In this document: piece after piece, positions 35,375 to 47,432 of the stretch
Layout of the letters: each line of letters begins with the position of its first letter
How positions within the stretch are numbered: the stretch's first letter is position 1
From: Sympetrum striolatum
Taxonomy: Eukaryota > Arthropoda > Insecta > Odonata > Libellulidae
NCBI GenBank assembly: GCA_947579665.1
Contig: OX388352.1
Location: forward strand, 36,326,216-36,390,215
Direction: 5' to 3'
Length of the DNA: 64,000 nucleotides
Notes under the pieces: model-generated
Seen by the model: the letters and a program-made list of their open reading frames with translations, nothing else
What the model was told of the DNA's origin: nothing
The model's database searches: none
Translations under genes and position numbers: made by a program

Positions 35375-36233
35375 TAGTATATATAATAATGAAATGCGTT
35401 TCTCTCGGGTTTTGTTGGACGATGCACGTGGAAAAACTGGTTTCATAAATTATAATATCGAAGTATATGGGGAATTATTGGATTGACTAATTCATCAATA
35501 GATCGATTTTGATCACTTCCCGATCCTATAAAACCTTCTAACTATCCTGAATCCACTGAAAAACCTGATATAAAATCAGCACTGCTAAGAAAGATTTTAC
35601 GTTTGATGCAGTGATAAAAATATAAAGAAATTCAAAGTTAGTTGCCGTTCTTCTTAAAAATATTAAGACGTAAAAAACTGGGTATGAAATGTTGTAGGGA
35701 TATTTCATTTTAATGTTATCGTGTTTGTTTTGATAAATGTGATTGTATTTTTTCTGGAGAAGTAGGAATCATCTAGAATATAAGAGAATATTAATTTAAT
35801 TTTTATTCTTGTAATATTTCCAATTTTTTTAAGCATCGCAGAAGTTCCGAACCAATAAAACTACTTCCAATAAAATAATATTCAAACATTATACTAGAAG
35901 AATTAATGGTTAATGGTAGATATCTGGGGGTTACACCATTACCTTTTTTCAGGTAGAAATTTGGAGGGTCACCGTCCTAATCCGGACTCTTAGCTCGCCT
36001 TCGCAGCTCAGGAACGCCCGACCCTCCTATCATGGGGGACCATAAAAAAACTGACCGCGTGGAATAAGATTTAAAAAGTTATAAACAATTCAAATGAGCA
36101 ACAATTTATTATCTTCGTCGTCTCACCGGCCCAAAGAGATATACAAGCGTCTTTTGATCGACGTTCTACGATAAAAATTAAGATTTTTCGTGATTTTGCT
36201 AGAAATTACTCGTTGACACACGGCAACGTTGTC
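35375..36233. other. Unassigned AT-rich DNA
   Basis: No gene or element that I can support. Confidence 0.35.
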
Positions 36234-36337
36234 GTTGGGTTGGATTGGGGGGGGGGGAGATATCTAGCAAAAATCTAGAAATCCTCCCCCCCAACCCAAC
36301 CCAACTCCCGTTGAGATTCAACAGGTACCTCAGCTAG
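36234..36337 (+). mobile_element. Helitron 3' end fragment with a G/C-rich hairpin
   Basis: The last 30 bp match the Helitron terminus: CCCGTTGA-GAT-TCAACAGG, then CTAG at 36,334-36,337 and T. Immediately before it is an inverted repeat, GTTGGGTTGGATTGGGGGGG (36,234 onward) against CCCCCCCAACCCAACCCAAC (ending 36,305). The G-rich arm could also form a quadruplex. The rest of the Helitron is not recognisable. Confidence 0.6.
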
Positions 36338-37020
36338 TTGATAATAAGACAGCAAACCAAACCAAGTGGGCCAGTGAGCTATTTAAAACATCCGCCTATC
36401 TGACTGAGCAACGTTGCCATATGTCAACGCGTCAATTCTAGAAAATCTATATCATAAGGCGCCCGGACAGGGTCCTGAGTAAATTTGGGTCTATCAAGAA
36501 TCTGCTGCGAGAAGAAAACCGGAGTGAACGTGAGTTTCTTGATTCTTCAAATAGATTTATTATGGCCGTGAATTCTAATGCGTTTACTCGCTATCTTGAG
36601 CCTAAGCAGGCATCAGATTCAGATGAGATTGATGAAGTTTTTACGACTCTCAAACGAATAGAAGACGTAAGGGATAAAGAAGGAAAAAAGGATTTGCCAG
36701 ATGAGGGGAAGGATCTCCCGATAAATGTTGCATCGCTTTCCGTTACCGAATCTGAATCTTTGCAGGCGACCACCAAACCGATGGATCTGCAAGTGCTAAT
36801 CCAATATTTGTAGAAACAGAAAGAAGGGGAAATGCTAGAGAGACAGAAGCAGAAAGAAGAAGAAATGCTGGAGAGGCAGGTACTGAAAGAAGGGGAAACA
36901 CTAGAGAGGCAGAAACAGAAAGAAGGGGAAACGCTAGAGAGGCAGAAGCAGAAAGAAGAAGAAATGTTACAAAGTAGTAGGATGGAAGTATTGGAGAACA
37001 ATGCGGGTCAGATGGAGTAA
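36338..37020 (+). mobile_element. LTR-retroelement 5' relic: primer site and gag start
   Basis: GGCGCCCGGACAGGGTC at 36,458-36,474 closely resembles the primer-binding site complementary to the 3' end of tRNA-Lys used by many LTR retroelements. A short possible LTR remnant with CTATTTAAAA (TATA-like) precedes it. About 90 bp downstream an ORF starts at 36,562 (MAVNSNAFTRYLEPKQ). It has a TAG at 36,811-36,813 and then continues in the same frame to 37,020. No protease, reverse transcriptase or 3' LTR follows, because the 360-bp repeat and a LINE abut it. A Gypsy-type Metaviridae relic is most likely. Confidence 0.55.
36562..37020 (+). pseudogene. gag-like protein with 10-residue coiled-coil repeats
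   Basis: The first 83 residues are acidic and end at a TAG (36,811-36,813). Reading on in frame gives about five copies of a 10-residue repeat, variants of LERQKQKEGE, encoded by a 30-bp tandem repeat (about 36,815-36,965). Glu/Lys/Gln-rich heptad-like sequence predicts a coiled coil, and coiled coils near the start of gag are common in arthropod LTR elements. The preceding tRNA-Lys-like primer site supports the gag call. Other than a retroelement, a decayed host coiled-coil gene is possible. Confidence 0.5.
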
Positions 37021-37076
37021 CAAACTTCCAAAACCATCATTCCGTGGGACCTACAACCAGAACCCACTTCATTTGT

Positions 37077-37437
37077 CGTCTTCCTAGTTAAACCGTATTT
37101 TGGAGTTGTTGCATTCCAGTTGTTTTCCGAATCAAACCTTTATATAGTAAATTTTTCGCAGAAAAATGAACGATAAAATGAACTTTTTAATTCTCTTTTG
37201 ACTCTTGAACATTCTCTTGAACTCTTTTGTACTATCAATCCAATCTTTTCTTCCATTTTTTAGATTCAGGTCTGTAGTTTTTTTTAAGTCTCCTAGTCTG
37301 ATTAATATATTTATTTATTTCAAATCACACTGCGATTAGGCCATCAGGCCTACAGACAGATATATTTTATAATTATACTTAAATACTAGGAAAGGATTGA
37401 GGTGACTTTGCACATAAGGGCGTGAACCCAGGAAAAT
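37077..37437. repeat. Dispersed 360-bp repeat, copy 2
   Basis: Near full-length match to 15,458-15,817 with the same boundaries (CGTCTTC...CAGGAAAAT). It lies exactly between the end of the gag relic and the truncated 3' side of the minus-strand LINE. Confidence 0.8.
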
Positions 37438-38560
37438 AATCATAATAACTCGAGCCGGTATGTCTTCAGGACCCGGAGCTTTATTCGGTTTAATCTGTTG
37501 CAATTGTTTAATGATGCCGTCTTCTCTGAAGGTGATTTTCGAAATCGATTCAAGTTTATCAACATTTTGGAGAGTATTTGATGTATCGTCAGACGTTAAA
37601 ACGCTTCAAAAAAATCATTCAAGATATTAGATTTGCCTTTAGCATCGTTTACTTTATTACCGCTAGTATCCTTTAACGAACCAACAGTTTGCTCTTTACC
37701 TTGGACCTCACGAACGTACGACCCAAACGCTTTTGGGCCATCTTCCAAGTGTTCGCATAAATTCTTCTTTTTATATTGACGGAAGGCATCTCGCATAGTT
37801 CGTTTTGTTTCAGACTTTGCTTCCTCATGTTCGCTCTTTACTTGATCTGTGTTGATATTGTTCGGTTGCCGCGCAGCGGCTTTTAATTTGGAATGCAAAC
37901 GCCTCTGTTTCTTTAGTGCTCTCCTAGTCTCCTTATTATGCCATCTAGGTTCATTAATTTGATTTGAAAGTTTGGAGGGTACAAATTTATCCATTAGGTC
38001 ACGCATTGTTCTTACAAAAAGATTCCACGTGTCCTCGGTATTTTAACATATCGCGCGCGTTTCATACTCCAGAAATTCGCACATGAGTTTACTACGATAT
38101 CCTTCGAAATCGGCTCGCGGGTAAAGATATACTCTGCGCTTAGGTTTTCTGTGCCCTATCAAGTTAAAGTCAAAATCTATAATTATGGCTTTGTGATCGG
38201 ATATTCCATCGCAAACAGATGTGTTAGATACTCGCTCGGGGGTATTCGTAAGAAAAAGATCTAAAGTGCTTATTTCCCAGGTAGGCTCTTTGACTAGCTG
38301 GTGTAATGAATTTTTTGCATTAAATTTAACAAGGTCCTACAAGAGTCATTGTCCCGAGCTCTTTTCTTGACTACGTGCTTTTGCCAATCGATGTCTGGAA
38401 GATTAAAATCTCCTCCAATTATCATTATGCTACTGTTGTTTTTACGCGAGTAAAAATTTATTTCATCGTTTAGGTTACGCAAAACATGACGCGTAGAGTT
38501 GGGCGGCCGGTAAAAAGCACATACACGAGATTTGGTTTATTTGGCTGACTAATAGTACAT
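37438..38560 (-). pseudogene. CR1-like LINE: endonuclease, linker and start of reverse transcriptase
   Basis: Minus-strand LINE body, comparatively well preserved. Endonuclease: RVCAFYRPPNS and MIIGGDFNLPDIDWQKHVV (38,482 downward; the GGDFNLP.IDW block is intact), then LDLFLTNTPERVSNTSVCDG and ISDHKAIIIDFDF (the SDH block). Linker: VPSKLSNQINEPRWHNKETR and further. Reverse transcriptase start: IKPNKAPGPEDIPARVI. The defects I can see are a frameshift near 38,300, a stop TAA at 38,043-38,045 and a frameshift near 37,600. It is cut at 37,438 by the 360-bp repeat and at 38,560 by the satellite array. Confidence 0.8.
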
Positions 38561-39011
38561 TCCCTTATATTCCTTATGTTAGAGATTTTAATTTCCCCTG
38601 GCATCGAACCCAGGAAGAGCACGGTCTTATCTAATTTTATTTCTTAAACCATTTCCTAACATACATATTCTAGCCAAGCATGAACTTCCAATCCTTTCGA
38701 TAAGTGTATCAAAAAATAATGAAAAACTACCTCAATGTATTTTAAAGGGCAGATTGTTGCATCGTCCTAACATTGAACCCAGGATGTTTTCCGTGAAAGT
38801 CAGTTATGTTTTCGATAGATCATAACCATATATAGGCTCCTTGAGTATTTATTCTCTACCTATCCGGGAAGTATTTTAAAAAAAGTCCCGAAAATCAGAG
38901 CAATGCTTTTAAATGGAGAAAATCTGGACTTTGGGGCCCTCGGGAATCGAACCCATGACACTGAGGTTCGAAATCGCAATTTTTCTGGTTAGAATTTTGA
39001 TCCCCTATGAA

Positions 39012-39017
<6 letters not shown>
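38561..39017 (+). repeat. Array unit 0, partial (last three monomers)
   Basis: Left-truncated at the LINE junction. TCGAACC positions are near 38,603 and 38,946, with a mutated ATTGAACC near 38,772. Monomer types are g-e-f. Confidence 0.85.
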
Positions 39018-39056
<39 letters not shown>

Positions 39057-39093
39057 GTATATATATATACATATATATGTATATATATGTATA

Positions 39094-39175
<82 letters not shown>
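39018..39175. repeat. TA-rich microsatellite
   Basis: Long (TA)n with regular TG interruptions (TATATATGTATATA). It links unit 0 to unit 1. The long Tyr-Ile ORFs read from it on both strands are artefacts. Confidence 0.95.
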
Positions 39176-39179
<4 letters not shown>

Positions 39180-39229
39180 AATGTGTATATGAATAGATAT
39201 ATCCGGAGAAGCGTCTATATATAATAGAT

Positions 39230-40522
39230 ACGAGTAAAATGTTGCTTGCATACTGCAAGCAGATCGACAACACTAATTTCATATCGGGACGGTCCTCAAA
39301 AGAAAGAAAAGGATTGAAAATATTCTTAAAATTCGCTGCAATTTAATCGTCTGGCATCGAACCCAGCTCTTCCAGGTGAACTTGCTATACAGCACAATAG
39401 AAGATCACCATCTATAACTGTGTGAAAATTAAAGCAGAAATATTGGCTGCAACAGCCTCAAACGACGTCTTACTTTTCACATATATTCCTTATGTGAGAA
39501 ATTTTATTGTACCCTGGCATCGAACCCAGGAACAGCATTGTCTTATCTAATTTTTTTTCTTAAGCCGAGTTTTCATATACATCTTCTAGCAAAGCAAGAA
39601 CTTCCTATTATTTCGATAAGTACATCAAAATCAATAATGAACGCTAACTCAATGTATTTTAAATGGGGGATATTTTTACCACTTGGCTTCGAACCCGGGT
39701 CTTTCAGGTTATATTTTCTATGCAGCACAACAGAAGATTACCACCTCTAACTATGTGAGAAAATTCATGCAGAAATATTGGGTGGAACTGCCTCAAATGA
39801 CGTCCTACTTTTCCCTTATATTCCTTCTGAGAGAAATTTTAATGTGCTCTGGCATCGAACCCAGGAACAGTACGGTCTTATCTAATTTTTTTCTAAAACC
39901 GATTCTTAATATACATCTTCCACATTAGCAAGAACTTCCTATCATTTCGATAAGTTCTTCAAAATAAATAATGAAAAACTACCTCAATGTATTTTGAATG
40001 ACAGACATTTGCATCGTCCTAGCATCGAACTCGATAATTTCTGAAAAGTCATTAATGTTTTCGATAGCTCATGACCATATCTATTGGCTCCTTGAGTTTA
40101 GATTCTCTAACCATCCGGGAAGTACTTTTTTTTAAATTACCGAAATTCAAAGCAATGCATTCAAATGAGAAAAATCGGGACTTAGACGCCGTCTGGATAG
40201 CTCATGGTCATATCTATTGGCTCATTGAGTTTAGATTCTCTAACCATCCGGGAAGTATTTTTTTAAAAATTACCGAAATTCAAAGCAATGCATTCAAATA
40301 GGAAAAATCGGGGCTTTGAGGCCCTTTGGAATCGAACCCATTACACTAAGGTTCAAAATCGAAATTTTTCTGGTGGTTACACGTTATGGCCAATACGTCG
40401 TAAAAATTACATGTCAATGACGCTTGTGGTTTAGCCTGTGAATTTGTATCCTATCTATCTATCTATTTATCTATATATATATACATGAATGAATCCGGAG
40501 AAGAATCTATTTATAATAGATA
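39230..40522 (+). repeat. Array unit 1 (forward, a-g-h-g-e-f type)
   Basis: Hairpin at 39,244-39,260. B-box cores near 39,358, 39,520, 39,689, 39,857, 40,024 and 40,331. It is longer than other units because a 133-bp segment starting GATAGCTCATG is tandemly duplicated (40,063 and 40,196). It ends in CTAT repeats and a GAATCCGGAGAAG tail. Confidence 0.9.
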
Positions 40523-40560
40523 TATATAGGTATATCCGGAGAAGCGTCTATATATAATAC

Positions 40561-41688
40561 ACGAGTAAAATGTTGCTTGCATACTGCAAGCAGATCGACA
40601 ACACACATTTCATATCGGTATTATATCGGGACGGTCCTCAAAAGAAAAAAAAAGGATTGAAAATATTCTTAGAATTCGCTTCAATTTAATCGCCTGGCAT
40701 CGAACCCGGGTCATCTTGGTGAACTTGCTATGCGGCACAACAGAAGATCACCATCCCTAACTATGGGTGAAAATTCACGGAGAAATATTGACGGCAACTG
40801 CCTCAAACGACGTTCTGCTTTTCACGAATGTTAATGGCTCTCTGGATTCGAACCAAGGACGATCTTGGAAATCTAAAACCAGTTTTTGAAATATAATCTA
40901 TCATTTCTATGTATATGCCGAATTTCAAGTTTCTATATTATTGGAAAAGGGTTCAAATATTTCTTAAAAATCGGATCAGTTACTGATTGTAGAGACGCCT
41001 GGTGTCGAACCCAGGACATATTGGCAGCTGTGAATGCACAGAATGACTTGGACTTGCTAGGACTTGATCTAATTTCATACAAAGTTGAAGTCGATATCAT
41101 GCCGGGAAGTACCTAAAATTTGTTTCCGTTATCCCCATAAGAAATGCATAGCGGAATGTAAATGGCTCTTCGGGATCGAACCAAGGACCATCAGCGAATA
41201 TGTAAAATTTGATTATGATATATATACATAATCTATAACCCCATTCCGAATTTCAAGTTTCCATGCCATTGGGAAAAGGTCCAAAAAAAATCTTAGAAAT
41301 CGCCAAAATGCATTTTAAACGGCCGATATTTGCCTCGACCTAGCATCGAACCATGGACAATATTCGAAGATGGTTTTTTGATTTTCGTTGGATATGCACG
41401 ACTTCTAGCGATCCCTCGAATTTCAATTCTCTAATTTTGAGGGAAGTGCCACAAAAAATTTTCGAAAATCCCCACCATGTATTCTTATGGAGAAAATCGC
41501 GACTTTGGGGCCTTCTGGAATCGAACCCATGACACCGAGGTTCAAAGTAGGATTTTTTGTGGAGGTTACACGTCATGGCCATAACGTCGTAAAAATTTCA
41601 AGTCGGTGGCACTTGTGGAACATGGTTAGAATTTTGATCCCCTATATATATATAGGTATATCCGGAGAAGCGTCTATCTATTAAATAT
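40561..41688 (+). repeat. Array unit 2 (forward, a-b-c-d-e-f type)
   Basis: Hairpin at 40,575-40,591. Six B-box cores near 40,700, 40,848, 41,005, 41,175, 41,345 and 41,521. Tail of the TTTTGATCCCCTATATA kind. Confidence 0.9.
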
Positions 41689-42794
41689 ACGAGTAAAATG
41701 TTGCTTGCATACTGCAAGCAGATCGACAACACTATTTTCATGTCGGCATCATATCGGGACGGCCATCAAAAGAAAAAAATGGATTGAAATTTTTCTTAAA
41801 ATTCCCCGAAATTCCATCGTCTGGCATCGAACCCGGGTCTTTCTGGTGTTACTCACTAAGCAGCACAATAGAAGATCACCATCTCTAACTATGTGTGAAA
41901 ATTCAAGCAGAAATATGGGCTACAGCTGCCTCAAAAGACGTTCTAAGTTTCACGAATTTAAATGGCTCTCTGGATTCGAACCAAGGACGATCTTGGAAAT
42001 CTAAAATATGTTTCAGAATTTTATTTATAATGTTTATCTATATGCCTAATTTCAAGTTTCTATATTATTGGGAAAGGTTTCAAAATAATTCCTAAAAATC
42101 GGATCAACTTCTGATTGCAGAGACACCTGGTGTCGAACCCAGGACACAATGATAGCTGTGAATGCACTGTTTGATTTGTATGGACTTGATCTTTTTATAT
42201 GCAAAGTTTGAAGTCGATATCGTGCCGGGAAGCACCTAAAATTTGTTTCCGTTATCTCCGTAAGAAATGCATTGAGGAATTTAAATGTCCCTCTGGGATC
42301 GAACCAAGGACCATCAGCGAATATGTAAAATTTGATTATGAAATACTTTTATGGTATCTAACCTCATACGGAAATTCAACTTTCTATGCCATCGGAAAAG
42401 GGTCCTAAAAAAATCTTAAAATCGCCGCAATGCATTTTAAACGGCCGAATTTTGCCCCGGTCTAGCATCGAACCAAGGATAATATTCGTGGATGTCTTTA
42501 TGGTTTCCTTTAGATATGCACGGCATCTTGCGGTCCCTTGAATTTCAACTCTCTTCTTTTCCGGGAAGTGCCTCAAAAAAATTTTCGAAAATCCCCGCCA
42601 TGTATCCTTATGGGGGAAAATCGCGACTTTGGGGCCTTCTGGAATCGAACCCATGACACCGAGGTTCAAAGTCGGCTTTTTCCTGGAGGTTACACGTTAT
42701 GGCCAATACGTCGTAAAAATTTCAAGTCGTTGGCACTTGTGGAACATGCTTAGACTTTTGATCCCCAGTGTATATATATATATATATATATTAT
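41689..42794 (+). repeat. Array unit 3 (forward, a-b-c-d-e-f type)
   Basis: Hairpin at 41,703-41,719. Six monomers. GATCCCC tail with TA repeat. Confidence 0.9.
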
Positions 42795-43870
42795 ACGAGT
42801 AAAATGTAGCTTGCATACTGCAAGCAGATCGGCAATACTAATTTCATATCGCCATCATATCGGGACGGTCCACAAAAGAAAAAAAAAAGATTTAATTTTT
42901 TCTTAAAATTCGCTGAAATTTCATCGTCTGGCATCGAACCCGGATCTTACTGGTAAACCTACTATGAAACACAATAGAAGATCACCATCTCTAACTATGT
43001 GTGAAAATTCAAGCAGAAATATTGGCTATAACTGCCTAAAAAAACGTTCTAATTTTCACGAATGTTAATGCCTCTCGGGACTCGAACCAAGGACGATCGT
43101 GGATGTCCTAAAACATGTTTCTGAAAGATATTTATGATCTCTATTTATATGCCGAATTTCAAGTTTCTATTTTAGTGGACAAGGTTTCAAAATAATTCCT
43201 AAAAATCGGATCAAATTCTGATTTCAGAGACACCTGGTGTCGAACCCAGGACGTATTGCTAGCCGTGAATGCAGAGTTTGATTTGTAAAGACTTGCTCTT
43301 ATATCATGCAAAGTTTGAAGTTGATAGCATGTCGGAAAGTACCTAAATTTTGTTTCCGTTATCTCCGTAAGAAATGCATTGAGAAGTGCAAATGGCCCTC
43401 TGGGATCGAACCAAGGACCATCAGCGAACATGTAAAATTTGATTATAAGGTATATTCATGATATCTATCCACGTGCCGAGTTTCGAATATCCATGTTATC
43501 GGGAAAGGATCCAAAAAAAATCTTCAAAATCGCCGTAATGCATTTTAAACGGCCGATTTTTGCCCCGATCTAGCATCGAACCATGGACTATATTTTAAGA
43601 TGTTTTTCTGATTTTCGTTGGATACGCACGGCTTCTAGCGATCCCTCGAGTTTCAACTCTTTCTCCATCCGGGAAGTACCTCAAAAAAATTTTCGAAAAT
43701 CCCCGCCATGTATTCTTATGGAGAAAATCGCGACTTTGGGGCCCTCTGGAATCGAACCCATGACCCTGAGGATCAAAATCGCAATTTTTCTGGTGGTTAC
43801 ACGTTATGGCCAATACGTCGTAGAAATTTCAAGTCAATCACGCTTGTGGTTTTGGCTGTGAATTAGTATC

Positions 43871-43910
<40 letters not shown>

Positions 43911-43995
43911 ATAGGTATATCCATGAATGAATCCGGAGAAGCATCTATATATAATAGATATAAGTATATCCGGAGAAGCGTCTATATATAATAGA
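42795..43995 (+). repeat. Array unit 4 (forward, a-b-c-d-e-f type)
   Basis: Hairpin at 42,809-42,825. Six monomers. Ends in about nine CTAT repeats and two CCGGAGAAGC tails that face those of unit 5. Confidence 0.9.
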
Positions 43996-44029
43996 TGTAG
44001 ATGCTTCTCCGGATTCATTCAAGGATATG

Positions 44030-44082
<53 letters not shown>

Positions 44083-45160
44083 GATACTAATTCACAGCCT
44101 AAACTAGAAGCGTCATCGACTTGAAATTTTTACGACGTATTGACCATAACGTATAACCTCCAGAAAAATTGCGATTTTGAACCTCAGTGTCATAGGTTCG
44201 ATTCCAGAAGGCCCCAAAGTCGCGATTTTCCCCAAAAGAATACATGGCGGGGATTTTCGAAAATTTTTTTGAGGCACTTTCCGGAAAAGGAGAGAGTTGA
44301 AATTCGAGGGATCGCTAGAAGCCGTGCATATTCAACGAAAATCAAAAAGACATCGCCGAATATGGTCCATGGTTCGATGCTAGGTCGGGGCAAAAATCGG
44401 CCGTTTAAAATGCATTGTGGCGAATTTGAAGATTTTTTTTGGATCCTTTCCCGATAACATGGATACTTGAAACTCGGCACGTGGATATATATGTTGAACA
44501 TATTTCATAATTAAATTTTAGATGTTCGCTGATGGTCCTTGGTTCGATCCCAGAGGGCCATTTGCACTTCTCAATGCATTCCTTACGGAGATAACGGAAA
44601 CAAAATTTAGGTACTTCCCGGCATGCTATCAACTTTAAACTTTGCAAGATACAAGAAAAAGTCTTTAAAAATCAAACTTTGCATTCAGAGATTACTATAT
44701 GTCCTGGGTTCGACACCAGGTGTCTCTGCAATCAGAAGTTGATCCGATTTTTAGGAATTTTTTTGAAACCTTTCCCAATGATATAGAAACTTGAAATTTG
44801 GCATATACATTGAGATGATTAATAACTTTCAGAAACATTTTTGAAATTTTAGAGATCGTCCTTGGTTCGAGTCCCGAGAGCCATTTACATTCGTGAACAT
44901 TAGAGCGTCTTTTGAGGCGGTTGTAGCCAATATTTCTGCTTGAATTTTCACACATGGTTAGAGATGGTGATCTTCTATTGTGCTGCATAGTTAGTTCACC
45001 AGTAAGACCCGGGTTCGATGCCAGACGATGAAATTTTAGCGAATTTTAAGAAAAATTTCAATCCTTTTTCTTTTTTCTTTTGAGGAGCGTTCCGATATGA
45101 TGCCGATATGAAATTAGTATTGCCGATCTGCTTGCAGTATGCAAGCTACATTTTACTCGT
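43996..45160 (-). repeat. Array unit 5 (reverse, a-b-c-d-e-f type)
   Basis: Tail-to-tail with unit 4. Starts with GATGCTTCTCCGGATTCATTC and GATA repeats. Hairpin at 45,130-45,146. Its b-c region is nearly identical to the forward unit 7. Confidence 0.9.
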
Positions 45161-45198
45161 ATATAATAGATATCCGAAGAAGCGTCTATATATAATAG

Positions 45199-46335
45199 AC
45201 GAGTAAAATGTAGCTTGCATACTGCAAGCAGATCGGCAATACTAATTTCATATCGGCATCATATCGGGACGGCCCTCAAAAGAAAAAAAAAGGATTGAAA
45301 TTTTTCTTAAAATTCGCTGAAATTTCATCGTCTGGCATCGGACCCGGATCTTACTGGTGAACTTAATATGTAGCACAATAGAAGATCACCATCTCTAACT
45401 ATGTGTGAAAATTCAAGCAGAAATATTGGCTACAACTGCCTGAAAAGACGCTCTAATGTTCACGAATGTAAATGGCTCTCGGGACTCGAACCAAGGACGA
45501 TCTTGGAAATTTAAAAAATGTTTCTGAAAGTTATTAATGATCTCAATCTATATGTTAAATTTCAAGTTTCTATATTATTGGGAAAGGTTTCAAAATAATT
45601 CCTAAAAATCAGATCAACTTCTGATTGCTGATACACCTGGTGTTGAACCCAGGACACATTGATAGCTATGAATGCATATTTTGATTTGTTAAGACTGGTT
45701 CTTCTATCACGCTAAGTTTTAAGTCGATAGCATGCCGGAAAGTACCTAAAATTTGTTTCCGTTATCTCCGTAAGAATTGCATTGAGGAATATAAATGTCC
45801 CTCTGGGATCGAACCAAGGACCATCAGCGAATATGTAAAATTGAATTATGATATAATTTTATGGTATCTAACCTCAGACCGAATTTCAAGTTTCCATGCC
45901 ATTGGAAAGGGGTCCAAAAAAAATCTTAAAAATCGCCACAATGCATTTTAAACGGCAGATTTTTGCATCGACCTAGCATCGAACCCAGGTTGTTTTCCGT
46001 AAAACTCATTTATGTTTTCGATAGATCATGACCATATATAAAGGCTCCTTGAGTTTTGATTCTCTACCTATCCAGGAAGTATTTTTTAAAAATTCCCGAA
46101 AATCACGGCAATGCATTTAAACAGGAAAAATCGGGACTTTGGGGCCCTCTGGAATCGAACCTATGACACTGAGGATCAAAGTCGCTTTTTTCCTGGGGGT
46201 TTCACTTTATGGCCAATACGTCATAAAAATTTCAAGGCAATGACACTTTTAGTTTAGCCTGTGAATTAGTATCCTATCTATATATGTAGCTATCTATTAT
46301 ATATAGATGCTTCTCCGGATTCATTCATATATCAT
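45199..46335 (+). repeat. Array unit 6 (forward, a-b-c-d-e-f type)
   Basis: Hairpin at 45,213-45,229. Cores near 45,338 (mutated TCGGACC), 45,486, 45,643 (mutated TTGAACC), 45,809, 45,979 and 46,154, so monomer spacing rises steadily from 148 to 175 bp. Confidence 0.9.
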
Positions 46336-47432
46336 ACGAGTAAAATGTTGCTTGCATACTGCAAGCAGATCGGCATTACTAATTTCATATCGGCATCACA
46401 TCGGGACGGTCCTCATAAAAAAAAAATTATATTTTTCTTAAAATTCGCTGAAATTTCATCGTCTGGCATCGAACCCGGGTCTTACTGGTAAACCTACTAT
46501 GAAACACAATAGAAGATCACCATCTCTAACTATGTGTGAAAATTCAAGCAGAAATATTGGCTACAACTGCCTCAAAAGACGCTCTAATGTTCACGAATGT
46601 AAATGGCTCTCGGGACTCGAACCAAGGACGATCTCTAAAATTTCAAAAATGTTTCTGAAAGTTATTAATCATCTCAATGTATATGCCAAATTTCAAGTTT
46701 CTATATCATTGGGAAAGGTTTCAAAAAAATTCCTAAAAATCGGATCAACTTCTGATTGCAGAGACACCTGGTGTCGAACCCAGGACACATTGATAGCTGT
46801 GAATGCATAGTTTGATTTGTTAAGACTTGCTCTTCTATCATGCAAAGATTGAAGTTGATAGCATGCCGGGAAGTATCTAAAATTTGTTTCCGTTATATCC
46901 GTAAGAAATACATTGAGAAGTGCAAATGGTCCTCTGGGATCGAACCAAGGACCATCAGCGAACATGTAAAATTTTATTATGAAATATATTCATTATATCC
47001 ATCCACGTGCCGAGTTTCAAGTATCCATGTTATCGGGAAAGGATCCAAAAAAAATCTTCAAAATCGCCGCAATGCATTTAAACGGCCGATATTTGGCCCG
47101 ACCTAGCATCGAACCATGGACAATATTCGAGGATGTCTTTTTGATTTTCGTTGGATATGCACGGTCTCTAGCGATACCTTGAGTTTCAACTCTCTAACTT
47201 ACCAGGAAGTGCCTCAAAAAAAATTTCGAAAATCCCCGCCATGTATTCTTATGGAGAAAATCGCGACTTTGGGGCCTTCTGGAATCGAACCCATGGCACT
47301 GAGGTTCAATGTTAGCTTTTTCCTGGAGGTTACACGTTATGGCCAATACGTCGTTAAAATTTCAAGGCAGTGGCAATTGTGGAACATGGTTAGAATTTTG
47401 ATCCCCTATATATAACTTATATATATATAGGT
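46336..47432 (+). repeat. Array unit 7 (forward, a-b-c-d-e-f type)
   Basis: Hairpin at 46,350-46,366. Six monomers. GATCCCC tail. Confidence 0.9.

Noticed and set aside
38913..39282. Long overlapping ORFs rich in Tyr-Ile on both strands
   Set aside because: They are translations of a TA/TG microsatellite and would exist in any stop-free frame of it.
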